From contig JAUNIS010000006.1 of assembly GCA_030523325.1 (NCBI GenBank), positions 18,556-82,555 of the forward strand: 64,000 bases of DNA, read 5' to 3'. Under the pieces are notes generated by a model, which saw only the letters and a list, made by a program, of their open reading frames with translations, searched no databases and was not told the DNA's origin. The stretch's first letter is position 1, and each line of letters opens with the position of its first letter. Origin of the DNA: Phascolarctobacterium sp. (GTDB taxonomy: Bacteria > Bacillota > Negativicutes > Acidaminococcales > Acidaminococcaceae). Positions 35,274 to 44,235 of this stretch are shown piece after piece. Position numbers and translations under genes: made by a program.

Positions 35274-35846
35274 ATGATCACTCGCGAAGAGGCTTGGAAT
35301 ATTTTAACTAAGTATAATAAGGATGCTTTTCATCTGCGTCATGCTCTGACCGTGGAAGGCGTTATGCGTTATTTCGCCAAAGAACAAGGCTACGATGTGG
35401 AGTACTGGGGCATCGTTGGTCTCTTGCACGACCTAGATTTTGAAATGTATCCCGAAGAGCATTGCGTTAAATCTCAAGAGATTATGAAAGAAGAAGGCAT
35501 CTCCGACGATATTATTCGTTCCACTGCGTCCCACGGCTGGGGTCTCACCAAAACTCAATTCCAACCGGAACACGAAATGGAAAAAATTCTTTTTGCCTGC
35601 GACGAATTAACCGGGCTCATCGGTGCAGCTGCCCTCATGCGTCCTTCTAAGAGCGTACAAGACATGGAACTGAAATCCTTAAAGAAAAAATTCAAAGACA
35701 AAAAATTCGCAGCTGGCTGCAGCCGTGACGTTATTAAACAAGGTGCAGAAAATCTCGGCTGGGAGTTGGACGTACTTTTTGAACGTACCATGGAAGCAAT
35801 GCGTGTTGACGAAGCAGCAATTAACGAGGCTTGCGAAAAATTTTAA
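35274..35846 (+). CDS. HD-domain metal-dependent phosphohydrolase
   Basis: 190 residues. The HD motif is visible as HLRHALTVEGVM, VGLLHDLDFEMYPEEH and ASHGWGL, an H...HD...H...D arrangement, with ACDELTGLI providing the last aspartate. Likely hydrolyses a nucleotide or cyclic nucleotide, substrate unknown. ATG 35274 has GGAGG 8 bases upstream. The next gene begins 3 bases after its stop. Confidence 0.8.
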   Translation: MITREEAWNILTKYNKDAFHLRHALTVEGVMRYFAKEQGYDVEYWGIVGLLHDLDFEMYPEEHCVKSQEIMKEEGISDDIIRSTASHGWGLTKTQFQPEHEMEKILFACDELTGLIGAAALMRPSKSVQDMELKSLKKKFKDKKFAAGCSRDVIKQGAENLGWELDVLFERTMEAMRVDEAAINEACEKF

Positions 35847-35849
35847 CTC

Positions 35850-36785
35850 ATGAAAAATAAATTCTTGGCAGCACTTTCTTTGGTGCTCGTCGCGTCCATC
35901 CCTACAATTGGATATTGCGCTGCAGCTACGGTCAGCAATAAGCCTGTGACCGTCCGCACGGCTAGTACACAAACAACATCGCCAAACGTGAGCACTCGTA
36001 CGACAACCTCTACGCAAAAAATTGCGCCCAATAAACCCGTGCTCAGTACCAAGACTGCAGCTAGTGCACCTGTCGTTAATAATTCACAGGGTCAAAGTAC
36101 GACTAATCAAAGCATGGCACATTCTTCAAGTGCACCTGTCGTCAATAATTCCCAAGGTCCAAAGACCTTGCCAAACCAAGTTGCAACGACTAAATCGAGC
36201 ATAAATGCTTCGCCTAACCAAAACGCAGTTAAGTCTACGCAAGCTCAAACGGTCGCCCATCCCACGCAAAATGTAAAGGCTCCTGCAAAAACGCAGGCTA
36301 AGGGCAAAAGCTTTCCTATCAAGCAGCCCCTGCCGGAAAAATATATGCAAGCACCCTCGGCCTTGGACTTTCAAGCTGTAGTCAAAAGTGCTTACCATTT
36401 GTCGGTTCCCACTGCCTTTGGTACGGACCCCTTGACCAATTTACCTGGCACAGATGGGCCTATGCTCCTTCGAGTACAGGATAATTTGCTTTACATAGCT
36501 GTGAACGTCATTGACCCCACAGATTTAACGAGCTTTAATGCGACCCAAGGCTTGCCAAAATTTGCCGAAAAAAAGGTTAAGCTTAAATGGGTACAAGGAA
36601 CTCAAGGCAAGCTTATGTGTCAGGCTAGCAATTACAATAGTTTTAACGGGGACGCCTGCCTTATCGAAGCCTCTTATAAAAATGACGAAAAAACCTGCGA
36701 GCTGCTTTATTCCTTCCCTCGCTCTCAGCTCCACACCTATTTACCCCTTGTCCTCTATTCCCTAAACAGCTTTCAAATGCATTAA
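35850..36785 (+). CDS. Secreted low-complexity protein with conserved C-terminal domain
   Basis: Signal peptide MKNKFLAALSLVLVASIPTI up to about residue 25 (cleavage near CAA). Residues 26-165 are a Thr/Ser/Asn/Gln/Pro-rich linker with the unit SAPVVNNSQG repeated about 25 residues apart. Residues 165-311 form a globular domain (LDFQAVVKSAYHLSVP, LLYIAVNVIDPTDLTSF, CELLYSF). Probably cell-surface or periplasmic; function not recognised. It starts 3 bases after the HD gene and converges on rsmA. Confidence 0.6.
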   Translation: MKNKFLAALSLVLVASIPTIGYCAAATVSNKPVTVRTASTQTTSPNVSTRTTTSTQKIAPNKPVLSTKTAASAPVVNNSQGQSTTNQSMAHSSSAPVVNNSQGPKTLPNQVATTKSSINASPNQNAVKSTQAQTVAHPTQNVKAPAKTQAKGKSFPIKQPLPEKYMQAPSALDFQAVVKSAYHLSVPTAFGTDPLTNLPGTDGPMLLRVQDNLLYIAVNVIDPTDLTSFNATQGLPKFAEKKVKLKWVQGTQGKLMCQASNYNSFNGDACLIEASYKNDEKTCELLYSFPRSQLHTYLPLVLYSLNSFQMH

Positions 36786-36817
36786 AAAAGATCGCATCAA
36801 ATGGTGCGATCTTTTTG
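36786..36817. terminator. Bidirectional terminator
   Basis: AAAGATCGCA pairs with TGCGATCTTT, T's on both sides, between the secreted-protein gene and rsmA. Confidence 0.88.
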
Positions 36818-36829
36818 TTTGAGAAAATT

Positions 36830-37675
36830 TTATGCTTCGAAGGAATTTGCTAAGCTAGCGAACTCTTCAAGAGAAAGTGTTTCGGCTCTGCGCTTACCAT
36901 CAATACCAGCACGTTCGAGCCAGGCAGCAACGGATACCCCGCTAAGGCCCATGTTTTTCAAGGAATTGTTTAACATCTTTCTTCTTAAGGAAAAGGCCGC
37001 CTTCACTACGCGAAAAAATATTTCTTCATCCTTGACCTTAACAGGTGCTTCCTTGCGTCTTTTACAGCAAATTACCGCTGAATCTACCGCCGGAGCAGGA
37101 ATAAAGGATTCAGGAGGCACGATAAAACAAATCTCGGGCTCCGTGTAATACTGAATGGAAACGGATAGGGCACCGTAATCCTTGCCGCCCGGTTTGGCAA
37201 CCATACGCTCGGCGACCTCCTTTTGCACCATGACAACAAGACGTTCCATGGGCATTTTCTTTTCCAAAAGGGAAAAAATGATGGGTGTCGTAATATAATA
37301 AGGCAAATTAGCACAGCATTTAAACTCGGGTGCATTAACAAGCTGCATAATATCAACCTTTAAAATATCGCCGTTAACAATAGAAATATTTTCGTAGCCT
37401 TCAAGTGTTGTAGCAAGGACTGGTACAAGGCGTTTATCAAGCTCTACGGCGATAACGGAGGCACCACTTTCTGCGAGACCTTGCGTAAGAGTCCCAATGC
37501 CAGGACCAACCTCCAGCACTCGGTCCTCCTCGCTGAGCTCGGCAGCTTCTACGATACCTTGCACGATTTTAGGATCGATCAAAAAGTTTTGCCCCAATTT
37601 TTTATCCGCATGCAATTTAAAGCGATGCAGAATATGATTTGTTACTTGTGGTGTTGCAATAATCGGTTTATCCAC
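36830..37675 (-). CDS. rsmA: 16S rRNA dimethyladenosine transferase (KsgA)
   Basis: Dimethylates two adenines near the 3' end of 16S rRNA. HADKKLGQNFLIDPKIV, the SAM site VLEVGPGIGTLTQGL, and the catalytic NLPYYITTPI motif are all present. The GTG start at 37675 lies 8 bases after AGGAG, inside the end of rnmV. 281 residues is normal. The rnmV-rsmA pairing is a standard Firmicutes arrangement. Confidence 0.97.
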   Translation of the reverse strand: MDKPIIATPQVTNHILHRFKLHADKKLGQNFLIDPKIVQGIVEAAELSEEDRVLEVGPGIGTLTQGLAESGASVIAVELDKRLVPVLATTLEGYENISIVNGDILKVDIMQLVNAPEFKCCANLPYYITTPIIFSLLEKKMPMERLVVMVQKEVAERMVAKPGGKDYGALSVSIQYYTEPEICFIVPPESFIPAPAVDSAVICCKRRKEAPVKVKDEEIFFRVVKAAFSLRRKMLNNSLKNMGLSGVSVAAWLERAGIDGKRRAETLSLEEFASLANSFEA

Positions 37676-38213
37676 GTTCTTCTCCTAATCCTTTAAGAGC
37701 TTCGTCGAACTCCTCACGAGAAACTCCGTATCTATTCAAGCGTTCTAAAAAACGTTTTGCATTGCCATGCCCAATGCCTAGCTCGGCACCTAAAGCATCG
37801 CGACGAGCATTAGCCTCAGGGCAACCAGACAATTGATTTTTAAAAAGATCATTCATAGTAAATTCTTCCTGGGGAATGAATTCGTGATGACGAACCTTGG
37901 ACAAAGCCTTTAAAATGGATTCAGGGCTAGCCTGTTCGACACCGATATCCCCATGTGCAGTTGCTTCCCTACGAGGAATAAAGGCCTGACCCGCATGAGG
38001 AAAACGCTTCGTCACGTATTGGCGAATTTTTTCTCCTGCCACGTCCGGATCCGTCAGAATAATTATCCCACGCTTTTCATAAGCAGCAGCAATTTGCGTT
38101 ATGGTATGAGGAAGCAAGTTAAAACCGCCCGTCTCGATGGTATCGGCCTCAAGAGCCCGAGCGATGGCTTGCGTATCACTTTTGCCTTCTACAATTAATA
38201 CCTCTTTTAACAT
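37668..38213 (-). CDS. rnmV: Ribonuclease M5
   Basis: Toprim-domain nuclease that matures 5S rRNA. The Toprim motifs are IVEGKSDTQAIARAL and IILTDPDVAGEKIR; the C-terminal domain contains LGIGHGNAKRFLERLNRYGV. 181 residues fits. ATG 38213 has AGGTG upstream. Its stop overlaps the rsmA start by 8 bases. Confidence 0.95.
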   Translation of the reverse strand: MLKEVLIVEGKSDTQAIARALEADTIETGGFNLLPHTITQIAAAYEKRGIIILTDPDVAGEKIRQYVTKRFPHAGQAFIPRREATAHGDIGVEQASPESILKALSKVRHHEFIPQEEFTMNDLFKNQLSGCPEANARRDALGAELGIGHGNAKRFLERLNRYGVSREEFDEALKGLGEERG

Positions 38214-38227
38214 GTTTCACCTATTAA

Positions 38228-38249
38228 TCAATGAGTAATTACTCATTGA
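38228..38249. repeat. 22-bp perfect palindrome in the rnmV leader
   Basis: TCAATGAGTAA and its exact inverse lie across the stop codon of the upstream gene and 15 bases before rnmV. May regulate rnmV translation or be a repeat remnant; the motif TTACTCATTG recurs at 19204 and 40239. Confidence 0.6.
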
Positions 38250-38670
38250 TCTTCACTCCTTCACTCTCAGCTAAATCGCTTAAGTAGGCTGAAGCCTTCT
38301 CAATGCTGCCGTGTTCCTGGACGAGCTTAAGCATCTGCTGGATTTCGTCTGGGGCAAAGCCCGACTCTTCCATTTGTTTTTTGATGTCTTCTAGGTAGAC
38401 TTCATCAACGGTTTCAGTTTCGGCTTGTGGCTCAAGGATGCCTTGAGCAAACATATTGGCGATGTGACGATCTATCTTCGTGAAGATGGACTGCTTCATG
38501 CTCTTGGCTGTCTCCGTGTCCCAATTATTTTTCAGACAAAACGATACAAAGAAGGAGCTCATAGCATACTCAAACTCTTCCTGTAGCTCATCAGCACACT
38601 TCGCCCTATCCTCATCCGTCAAAACCAACTGAATATTTTCATAATCATTTGTATCAAGTGTAAATTTCAT
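38239..38670 (-). CDS. Acidic hypothetical protein
   Basis: 143 residues, very acidic, helical by eye, no membrane segment. Sequence such as LTDEDRAKCADELQEEFEYA and DEIQQMLKLVQEHGSIEKAS. The stop codon lies within the palindrome before rnmV. Start at ATG 38670 has GAAGGA upstream. Family not recognised; possibly a phage-type or regulatory protein. Co-directional with rnmV-rsmA. Confidence 0.55.
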   Translation of the reverse strand: MKFTLDTNDYENIQLVLTDEDRAKCADELQEEFEYAMSSFFVSFCLKNNWDTETAKSMKQSIFTKIDRHIANMFAQGILEPQAETETVDEVYLEDIKKQMEESGFAPDEIQQMLKLVQEHGSIEKASAYLSDLAESEGVKINE

Positions 38671-38837
38671 AATTCTTCCTTCGCGTAAAAAATTAACATA
38701 CTCCTATTATACATCATTTATTTTTAGTCCTGCAAATAATAATACTGGTTTGCAAGCTTATTCTTCCAAACCAGTATAAGAAAAGTATTTTTTTAATCAC
38801 ATGACAGCTCCAATGCACGAAATTTGCAATTTTAAAA

Positions 38838-38927
38838 CAATATCATCAACTCTTAACTATTTAGTTTTTATGAAAAAAATTTGCTCTGCAAATTTTCTCC
38901 TTCATTGCTAATTTCTAATTGATTGCC
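38838..38927. repeat. Dispersed intergenic repeat, partial copy D
   Basis: Contains AAATTTGC-TCT-GCAAATTT (38877-38895), CAACTCTTAACTA and TTCATTGCTAATTTCTAATT, all matching blocks of copies A and B. It lies in the 262-base gap before the VWA gene. Confidence 0.45.
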
Positions 38928-38929
38928 TC

Positions 38930-40132
38930 TCATTTTATTTGTCTCAAAAGTGCTGCTCGCACTGCCGCGTCAAAGCCATCAGCATTTTCCTCTGCATGAG
39001 CACTAATATAAGCCTCACGCTCTTTATAAATTTTACTAATCTCTTCGCGAACTGCCTTGCGACTTGCGATTTGTTCTGACACATAAGTCTCCCGCTGATC
39101 TGCGCTCATCTTTTGTAGCTTGTCAGGTAAATCCTCTTCTTTAACATCACTAAGCTTAACACTGCCATTTTCGATTGCTTGCACAAGGTCGTCTCCGGAA
39201 TAAGCGTGCTTATTGATAGCCTTGTTATACGCACGAGCTGCCTTAGCCTCACTAACAGCTCCAAGGGCAATGGTATCAGCCGTTTCTTCGGCACGCATGG
39301 AAGCAGCTGCACGCATGGAAGCACTGCCGTATGGCACATAGCCTGCGTCAAGCTTAGCACTTAACTTGGCAAGCTTATCGTCATAGGGCGTGGTAATTCT
39401 TTTCGTCCCACCGTCTTGAGCAATGGCAAAATATTCGCCGTTAGCATGTTGAGCTATCTCGCGCCAATATTTATCAGTCTCAGCCAGGTTGCCGCATTGA
39501 ATGGTATTAATGATGATGTTTTGCTTTCTCGCTCTCTTAGCTGTCTCAACCGTGCTCGGATAATCCTGGTAGTCCGTGTGGGGTTTCGCATCTCCCACGA
39601 GGAAAATAATACGTTTAAGCTTGGCGCTTTCCTTGGACCATTGCATGTTGTTTAAGCCTTCGTGAAGAGCTCGACGTACGTCCTCAGGTGTATCCCCGCC
39701 CCCTTGAGCCTTAAAGCTCATCAAGTCACGATAAACCTCGTCTAGATTTTCACTGAGCTCCGTAATTTTCGTCACGTAGTCATCTCCGCGGTCTCGATAA
39801 GCTACGAGGCCAATGCGAACCTTCGAGCCAGTCCTTTGATGCTGCATGACATCGTTGACGATGGTCCAAATTTTATCCTTGGCTCCTTGAATAAGTCCAC
39901 CCATGGATCCAGTTGTATCTAAAACAAAAACGATTTCCACATCCTTTTCTGTTTTGACAACAATGTCGCCAGCTAATTTATCTGGATAATGCACGCATTT
40001 ATCCTTAGGGCTAACAGTTATTTCCTTGCGCACCTTATCACTAGCTCTTGCACTATCCTTGAGTCCAGGCTCAGACGCCCATGCGCAAGCAGAAATACAA
40101 CAAAGCAAAACAACGCTCAAAGCTTTTTTCAT
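38930..40132 (-). CDS. Exported von Willebrand factor A-domain protein
   Basis: Signal peptide MKKALSVVLLCCISACAWA ends at about residue 19. The VWA domain (about 65-245) has the MIDAS motif VFVLDTTGSMGGLI, then a conserved Thr (GGGDTPEDV) and Asp (FLVGDAKPHTDY). Metal-dependent protein binding is expected. The C-terminal 130 residues are helical and charged. I start at ATG 40132 because AGGTGG then has 9-base spacing. Its ligand is unknown. Confidence 0.8.
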   Translation of the reverse strand: MKKALSVVLLCCISACAWASEPGLKDSARASDKVRKEITVSPKDKCVHYPDKLAGDIVVKTEKDVEIVFVLDTTGSMGGLIQGAKDKIWTIVNDVMQHQRTGSKVRIGLVAYRDRGDDYVTKITELSENLDEVYRDLMSFKAQGGGDTPEDVRRALHEGLNNMQWSKESAKLKRIIFLVGDAKPHTDYQDYPSTVETAKRARKQNIIINTIQCGNLAETDKYWREIAQHANGEYFAIAQDGGTKRITTPYDDKLAKLSAKLDAGYVPYGSASMRAAASMRAEETADTIALGAVSEAKAARAYNKAINKHAYSGDDLVQAIENGSVKLSDVKEEDLPDKLQKMSADQRETYVSEQIASRKAVREEISKIYKEREAYISAHAEENADGFDAAVRAALLRQIK

Positions 40133-40297
40133 TCTTGCCATCCACCTTTCGTAAAAACCATATCAGCCATTGCAACCATTTTATATTTATCATTATATGT
40201 TAAAGAATTGTTTTTTGTATGACGAAAAAATAATTACTAATTACTCATTGAATTCGAACCTTAAATTGTAAAATGAAATTGAAGAACTCTGCTAAAC

Positions 40298-40336
40298 AAA
40301 AAACTTCCCGGTCACAGGACCGGGAAGTTTTTTATT
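40298..40336 (-). terminator. Terminator of the DUF190 gene
   Basis: AAACTTCCCGGTC pairs with GACCGGGAAGTTT around a 4-base loop, T's on both sides. Confidence 0.9.
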
Positions 40337-40715
40337 CTTCCTCATACATTCTATGTAGCTCTTCGATATGGTCACGAATATATTTTGTCTTGAGAACCTC
40401 AATATCGTGCAAGGTAACCAAGAAATGTTTCTCGCCGATATTGTCTAAGTAAGGCAAAAGCTTTTCGATTCTTTCACGAGCATCTATAATTTTAATAACG
40501 ATGGGCAAATTAGCTTCGCTAGAAAAGGCCGCAGATTTTGCACGACCCATACCACGTTTTTTCGAAGCAAAGCCTTCTATGCATTTTATAACCGTACCGC
40601 CAGCCAGCTTTACCTCTTGAGCATGTTTAATAATCTCTTTATAAAGCGGTTCGCCTTGAGCAAAAACATCAGCAGCCGTATAAATTGTCAGCTCACAAAC
40701 CTTTACAAGTTCCAT
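40332..40715 (-). CDS. DUF190-family PII-like protein
   Basis: 127 residues with the DUF190 signature GEPLYKEIIKHAQEVKLAGG and SSEANLPIVIKIIDARERIE; predicted ferredoxin-like PII fold. DUF190 genes often neighbour crcB fluoride channels; here crcB is about 4 kb away in another operon. ATG 40715 has GGGGGTG at 6 bases; the longer frame to 40802 has no ribosome site. Ligand unknown. Confidence 0.75.
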   Translation of the reverse strand: MELVKVCELTIYTAADVFAQGEPLYKEIIKHAQEVKLAGGTVIKCIEGFASKKRGMGRAKSAAFSSEANLPIVIKIIDARERIEKLLPYLDNIGEKHFLVTLHDIEVLKTKYIRDHIEELHRMYEEE

Positions 40716-40786
40716 ATGTACACCCCCAATATTGTTATTTATTTGTAGAAATACGTAAACAAAGTTAGTAAAAAGTAATTGCGGTA

Positions 40787-40910
40787 AGAATTTGCTATGC
40801 AAATTCTAAGGCTTAGCATCATTTTGCCACAGCAAGCTTCTCGCCAAACAGATTTAATTCGCAAGCCGCAGGCTTATTCCTCAATTCATGATTCGGAATT
40901 CCAAATTGAT
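40787..40910. repeat. Dispersed hairpin-bearing intergenic repeat, copy C
   Basis: AGAATTTGC-TAT-GCAAATTCT (40787-40807), AACAGATTTAATTC and AAGCC-GCA-GGCTT (40863-40875) in the same order as copy A. Confidence 0.6.
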
Positions 40911-40928
40911 TAATCTTCTTCTACCGAA

Positions 40929-41219
40929 CTATTTGCGTAAAAAGTCTTCATTCTTCGGTGAGTAAGGGTTAATGTCCGGTCGCTCGGGCTGCTTTTCGTT
41001 GCCAACCTTTTGCGCCCAGGAAGCAAAACCGCCTAACGCAAACATAAAAATTATATTGCCAGCTATCCATAAGCCCAACCAAATAGCTCCCCATTTGAAC
41101 TCACAGTACCCAAAATACCAAAAGGCGAGCAAGAGCCAGCCAGGAACGGAATAGACAAATGTAAAAAACAGATTCAAAAACAGAGCAAGTATAGCTCCCC
41201 AAAAACCAGTGAATACCAT
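40929..41219 (-). CDS. Small membrane protein
   Basis: 96 residues with two or three hydrophobic, tryptophan-rich helices (FWGAILALFLNLFFTFV, WLLLAFWYFGYCEF, WLGLWIAGNIIFMFALGG) and a polar C-terminus. ATG 41219 has GGAGGGG 6 bases upstream; an upstream extension lacks support. Function not recognised. Confidence 0.6.
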   Translation of the reverse strand: MVFTGFWGAILALFLNLFFTFVYSVPGWLLLAFWYFGYCEFKWGAIWLGLWIAGNIIFMFALGGFASWAQKVGNEKQPERPDINPYSPKNEDFLRK

Positions 41220-41471
41220 ATGCCCCCTCCACGCGTAGTCGTATATCAATTGTAAAGTTCGACAAAAAATACATCTTTCCTGCAAGAATTAGTTAAGAAA
41301 ATAAAAAAATGCCCATAAAAATGCTGCGATAAAATACGAACAGTTCATCTAGGCGTACATAGAAGTATTGCGCAAAAGTTAATGAACAAAAGCTCAGCCA
41401 TTCCCACGCATTGAAAAAACCTTGAAAATGTGCTAAATTAAAGAAAAACTTTATAAGAAAATGAGTGAATC

Positions 41472-42224
41472 ATGCAAGAAAAATTTACGCAAGCAAAACG
41501 TTATATCGGTCTCGATGAAATACGAGGCTGCCTCCTCATCTCCATGATGCTTTATCATTTGTCCTGGGATCTTTTCGACGCCTTTAACCTAGATATCACC
41601 GCCCTGACGACGGGCTGGCTAGGACTTTGGCAGGAGCTGACGGCTGGTGGCTTTATCATGCTCTCCGGCTTTTGCCTAAAATTTAGCAAAGCACCAGCTA
41701 GACGGGGCCTCATTGTTTTTCTAGCAGGGCTTTTAGTAACAGCAGCGACCTATATGTTTAACCAAAGGCTGCCTGTTTTCTTTGGCATTTTAACATTCAT
41801 CGGCTCAGCCATGCTTTTGACTACGCCTCTTCTCAAACATTTTACAGATAAACCAAGCTTTGGCTTTCTCTATTGCCTGGGAATTTATTGTTGCGTTCGC
41901 AAGATGTATCTTGGTTACATTGGTATTGGCAGCGTTAAATTTGCTATGCCCCACGATTTTTATGCGAATTGGCTCACTACTTACCTTGGCTTTCCTTTTG
42001 ACGGCTTCACCTCTCTCGATTATTTTCCTCTCTTCCCACATCTATTCGTCTTCTGGTCCGGTTGCTTCCTATATAATATATTAATCAATTCATCCTTCAT
42101 AACAAGCCTTGAAGTCTCCCACGTTAAACCTCTAGCCTTCCTTGGCAAACACTCACTTGCAGTCTACTTGGCGCATCAGCCGATACTTGTGACGCTAATC
42201 GAGTTTTATAAAACGCTACAATAA
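41472..42224 (+). CDS. DUF1624/HGSNAT-like integral membrane acyltransferase family protein
   Basis: 250 residues, about seven hydrophobic helices. The N-terminal RYIGLDEIRGCLLISMMLYH resembles the DUF1624 signature (DxxRG, then His near the membrane surface), and GGFIMLSGFCLKFS and FLGKHSLAVYLAHQPIL follow. Related proteins transfer acyl groups across membranes. Reaction here unknown. No good ribosome site before ATG 41472. Confidence 0.7.
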   Translation: MQEKFTQAKRYIGLDEIRGCLLISMMLYHLSWDLFDAFNLDITALTTGWLGLWQELTAGGFIMLSGFCLKFSKAPARRGLIVFLAGLLVTAATYMFNQRLPVFFGILTFIGSAMLLTTPLLKHFTDKPSFGFLYCLGIYCCVRKMYLGYIGIGSVKFAMPHDFYANWLTTYLGFPFDGFTSLDYFPLFPHLFVFWSGCFLYNILINSSFITSLEVSHVKPLAFLGKHSLAVYLAHQPILVTLIEFYKTLQ

Positions 42225-42256
42225 TATAAAATCAATTTCAAAATTCAAAATTTAAG

Positions 42257-42297
42257 AGCAGCACCTCACTCAATGTGAGCTACTGCTCTTTTTTTAT
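42257..42297. terminator. Terminator between convergent genes
   Basis: AGAGCAG pairs with CTGCTCT around an inner CTCAC/GTGAG stem, then seven T's on the plus strand. Confidence 0.8.
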
Positions 42298-42674
42298 CTC
42301 AGTCTATTCATGAATCGTTCTATGTCGATAATGAAACGTTCATGTGTGCCCCAGCCTATGGGGCCATACATATCTTCAGCAGATACTTCAAAGATAAGCT
42401 TGTGTCCGTCAACCTTCACCAGCTTAGCCGAAGCTTTAATTTTACGTCCCACTGCTGTCGCCCTATCATGACAAACATTTAAAACTGTGCCCACACTACT
42501 TTGCGAACAATCTAGCGAATCACAAATACAGTTGCAAGCAGCCTCTTCCATGAGAGCGCACATAGCTGGAGTTGCAAACACATCAAGACTACCGCTCTTC
42601 ATAGTGCGAGCAAGATTGCTCTCCACGACCATTGTCTCCGCATAACCCATCAAGCCATACTCTAAAGCTTTCAT
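42294..42674 (-). CDS. Hotdog-fold thioesterase, FlK-like
   Basis: 126 residues of the fluoroacetyl-CoA thioesterase-like group: DVFATPAMCALMEEAA (catalytic Thr/Glu region), VGTVLNVCHDRATAVGRKI and the C-terminal GTHERFIID with the active histidine. The substrate is probably an acyl-CoA, though not necessarily a fluorinated one. AAGGAGGTGA precedes ATG 42674. Confidence 0.78.
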   Translation of the reverse strand: MKALEYGLMGYAETMVVESNLARTMKSGSLDVFATPAMCALMEEAACNCICDSLDCSQSSVGTVLNVCHDRATAVGRKIKASAKLVKVDGHKLIFEVSAEDMYGPIGWGTHERFIIDIERFMNRLR

Positions 42675-42729
42675 AGAATGTCACCTCCTTAAATATTTAA
42701 AAAAATTATGCTAAAAAATTTTTCGCGAA

Positions 42730-44235
42730 TCACTTAAGCATAGCCTCGAAATCTCTGTTAAGTTTATCTTCTGCATCCTTAACTTTTTGGCTAGCCTTTA
42801 CTTGCCAAGTGGTGCAAGCCTCAAGCTCTTTGTGAGCCTTACGTAGCATGATATCAAGCTCTGCTGCTTGAGGTCCACCCTTAACAGCACGATTATTAAC
42901 GATTGCAACTGGATTAAGTGCTGCCTTCCAATCTTCTTCAGACATGGGGAAAGCTTTTGGCAAGGAAGCATCACCAGCTACTACCTTAGCATATACACCC
43001 TGTGCTTGCGCGTAAGTGAAATCGGAAGGAGGAACATTATTTGTACGAGCATATGTTACAATCTCGCTTGCAAAATGATGTCCTGTACGGAAAGGAATTT
43101 TATATTTACGCATAAGCACATCAGCAATTTCCTGCGAGCACGTCCAATCTAAATTAAGTTCCTCTAGAGCTCGCTCTGGTTTGACATCTAATGCATCCAA
43201 AATATGATCAAAATCTTTGACGACTTTAATAGTATATTTCAACATATTATTATTGCCGGACAAGCGTCCATCAGCCATACCAGCGGGTATGTTATGTGCC
43301 CTGAAAGCAGTTCCGACAGCTTCTCCGAGAATAGTACCACAATCCTTACGTGCACGATTCAAAATACCAGGGTTGCGTTTTTGAGGCATAGCACTAGAAA
43401 CATAAGTATTGCCGTTACCCTCTTTAAGTAAAATCCAAGGACGAGGCTGAGCATATTGTTGCATAATTTCTTCGATAAAGCTGGTGATATGGATAGCAAT
43501 ATTACTTGTCAGCCCACCTATTTCCATAGCAGCCTCGTTAGGATAAATCTGACCTGCGTCGTAAGTATTATAAGCAAGCTCGTCAAATCCAAGATAAGCA
43601 GCCATACGGTCACGATTAAGAGGCCAACCCGTACCATTAAGCACGGTTGCACCCATAGGCGAACGATTGAGACGTGCATAGCATTCCTCTAAACGTTTTT
43701 GGTCACGTTCAAAAGCGACAGCATAACCTAAAAGATAATGAGCCAAACTATTGGGTTGAGCCGCTACACCATTTGTATAATTCGGAATGATGGTCTCGCG
43801 ATGTTTTTGCGCAAGCTCTAATAACGTAGCTTGCATATCGTTAAGAGATTTTGCTAATTCCAGCATTTGCTCACGTTGACGGACAATGCTAATGGTAGTA
43901 AGCATGTCCTGGCTAGAACGACCTGCATGCAACATAGTAATCTCGGGACCACTTGCAGCAATAAGCAAAGGCTCAAAAGTAATAACGAGATTGGGACGAG
44001 CAGCATTTGGTTTGTTACCATCGTCCAAAACTTTTTGAATGCCTTGAGCGAAACGATGACCTTGCTCTTGCGTTAATAGACCTTGATTAGTATTAATAAT
44101 ATCTGTTGCTTTATTGATTTGCCCCAACCAATAAAAATTATCTCTCGCAGGAGCTTTAGCCGCTTCCGTATTAGAGCACATAAGCATCCCTCCTAAGAAA
44201 ATACTACCTAACAGCAGCCCGATTTTTTTTTGCAA
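42730..44235 (-). CDS. Exported argininosuccinate lyase-like fumarase-superfamily protein
   Basis: 501 residues. The lyase signature SSAMPQKRNPG and upstream LNGTGWPLNRDRMAAYLGF place it in the argininosuccinate/adenylosuccinate lyase superfamily. The N-terminus is a signal peptide (GLLLGSIFLGGMLMCSNTEA), which ordinary argininosuccinate lyases lack, so it should act outside the cytosol. The start is TTG 44235, with AGGAG 10 bases away. A run of nine A's follows the start; losing one A would put the upstream ATG 44244 in frame. Substrate unknown. Confidence 0.75.
   Translation of the reverse strand: MQKKIGLLLGSIFLGGMLMCSNTEAAKAPARDNFYWLGQINKATDIINTNQGLLTQEQGHRFAQGIQKVLDDGNKPNAARPNLVITFEPLLIAASGPEITMLHAGRSSQDMLTTISIVRQREQMLELAKSLNDMQATLLELAQKHRETIIPNYTNGVAAQPNSLAHYLLGYAVAFERDQKRLEECYARLNRSPMGATVLNGTGWPLNRDRMAAYLGFDELAYNTYDAGQIYPNEAAMEIGGLTSNIAIHITSFIEEIMQQYAQPRPWILLKEGNGNTYVSSAMPQKRNPGILNRARKDCGTILGEAVGTAFRAHNIPAGMADGRLSGNNNMLKYTIKVVKDFDHILDALDVKPERALEELNLDWTCSQEIADVLMRKYKIPFRTGHHFASEIVTYARTNNVPPSDFTYAQAQGVYAKVVAGDASLPKAFPMSEEDWKAALNPVAIVNNRAVKGGPQAAELDIMLRKAHKELEACTTWQVKASQKVKDAEDKLNRDFEAMLK

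Noticed and set aside
35850..36200. CRISPR-like repeat in the secreted protein gene
   Set aside because: The repeat is a coding low-complexity unit (SAPVVNNSQG) occurring twice, without spacers.
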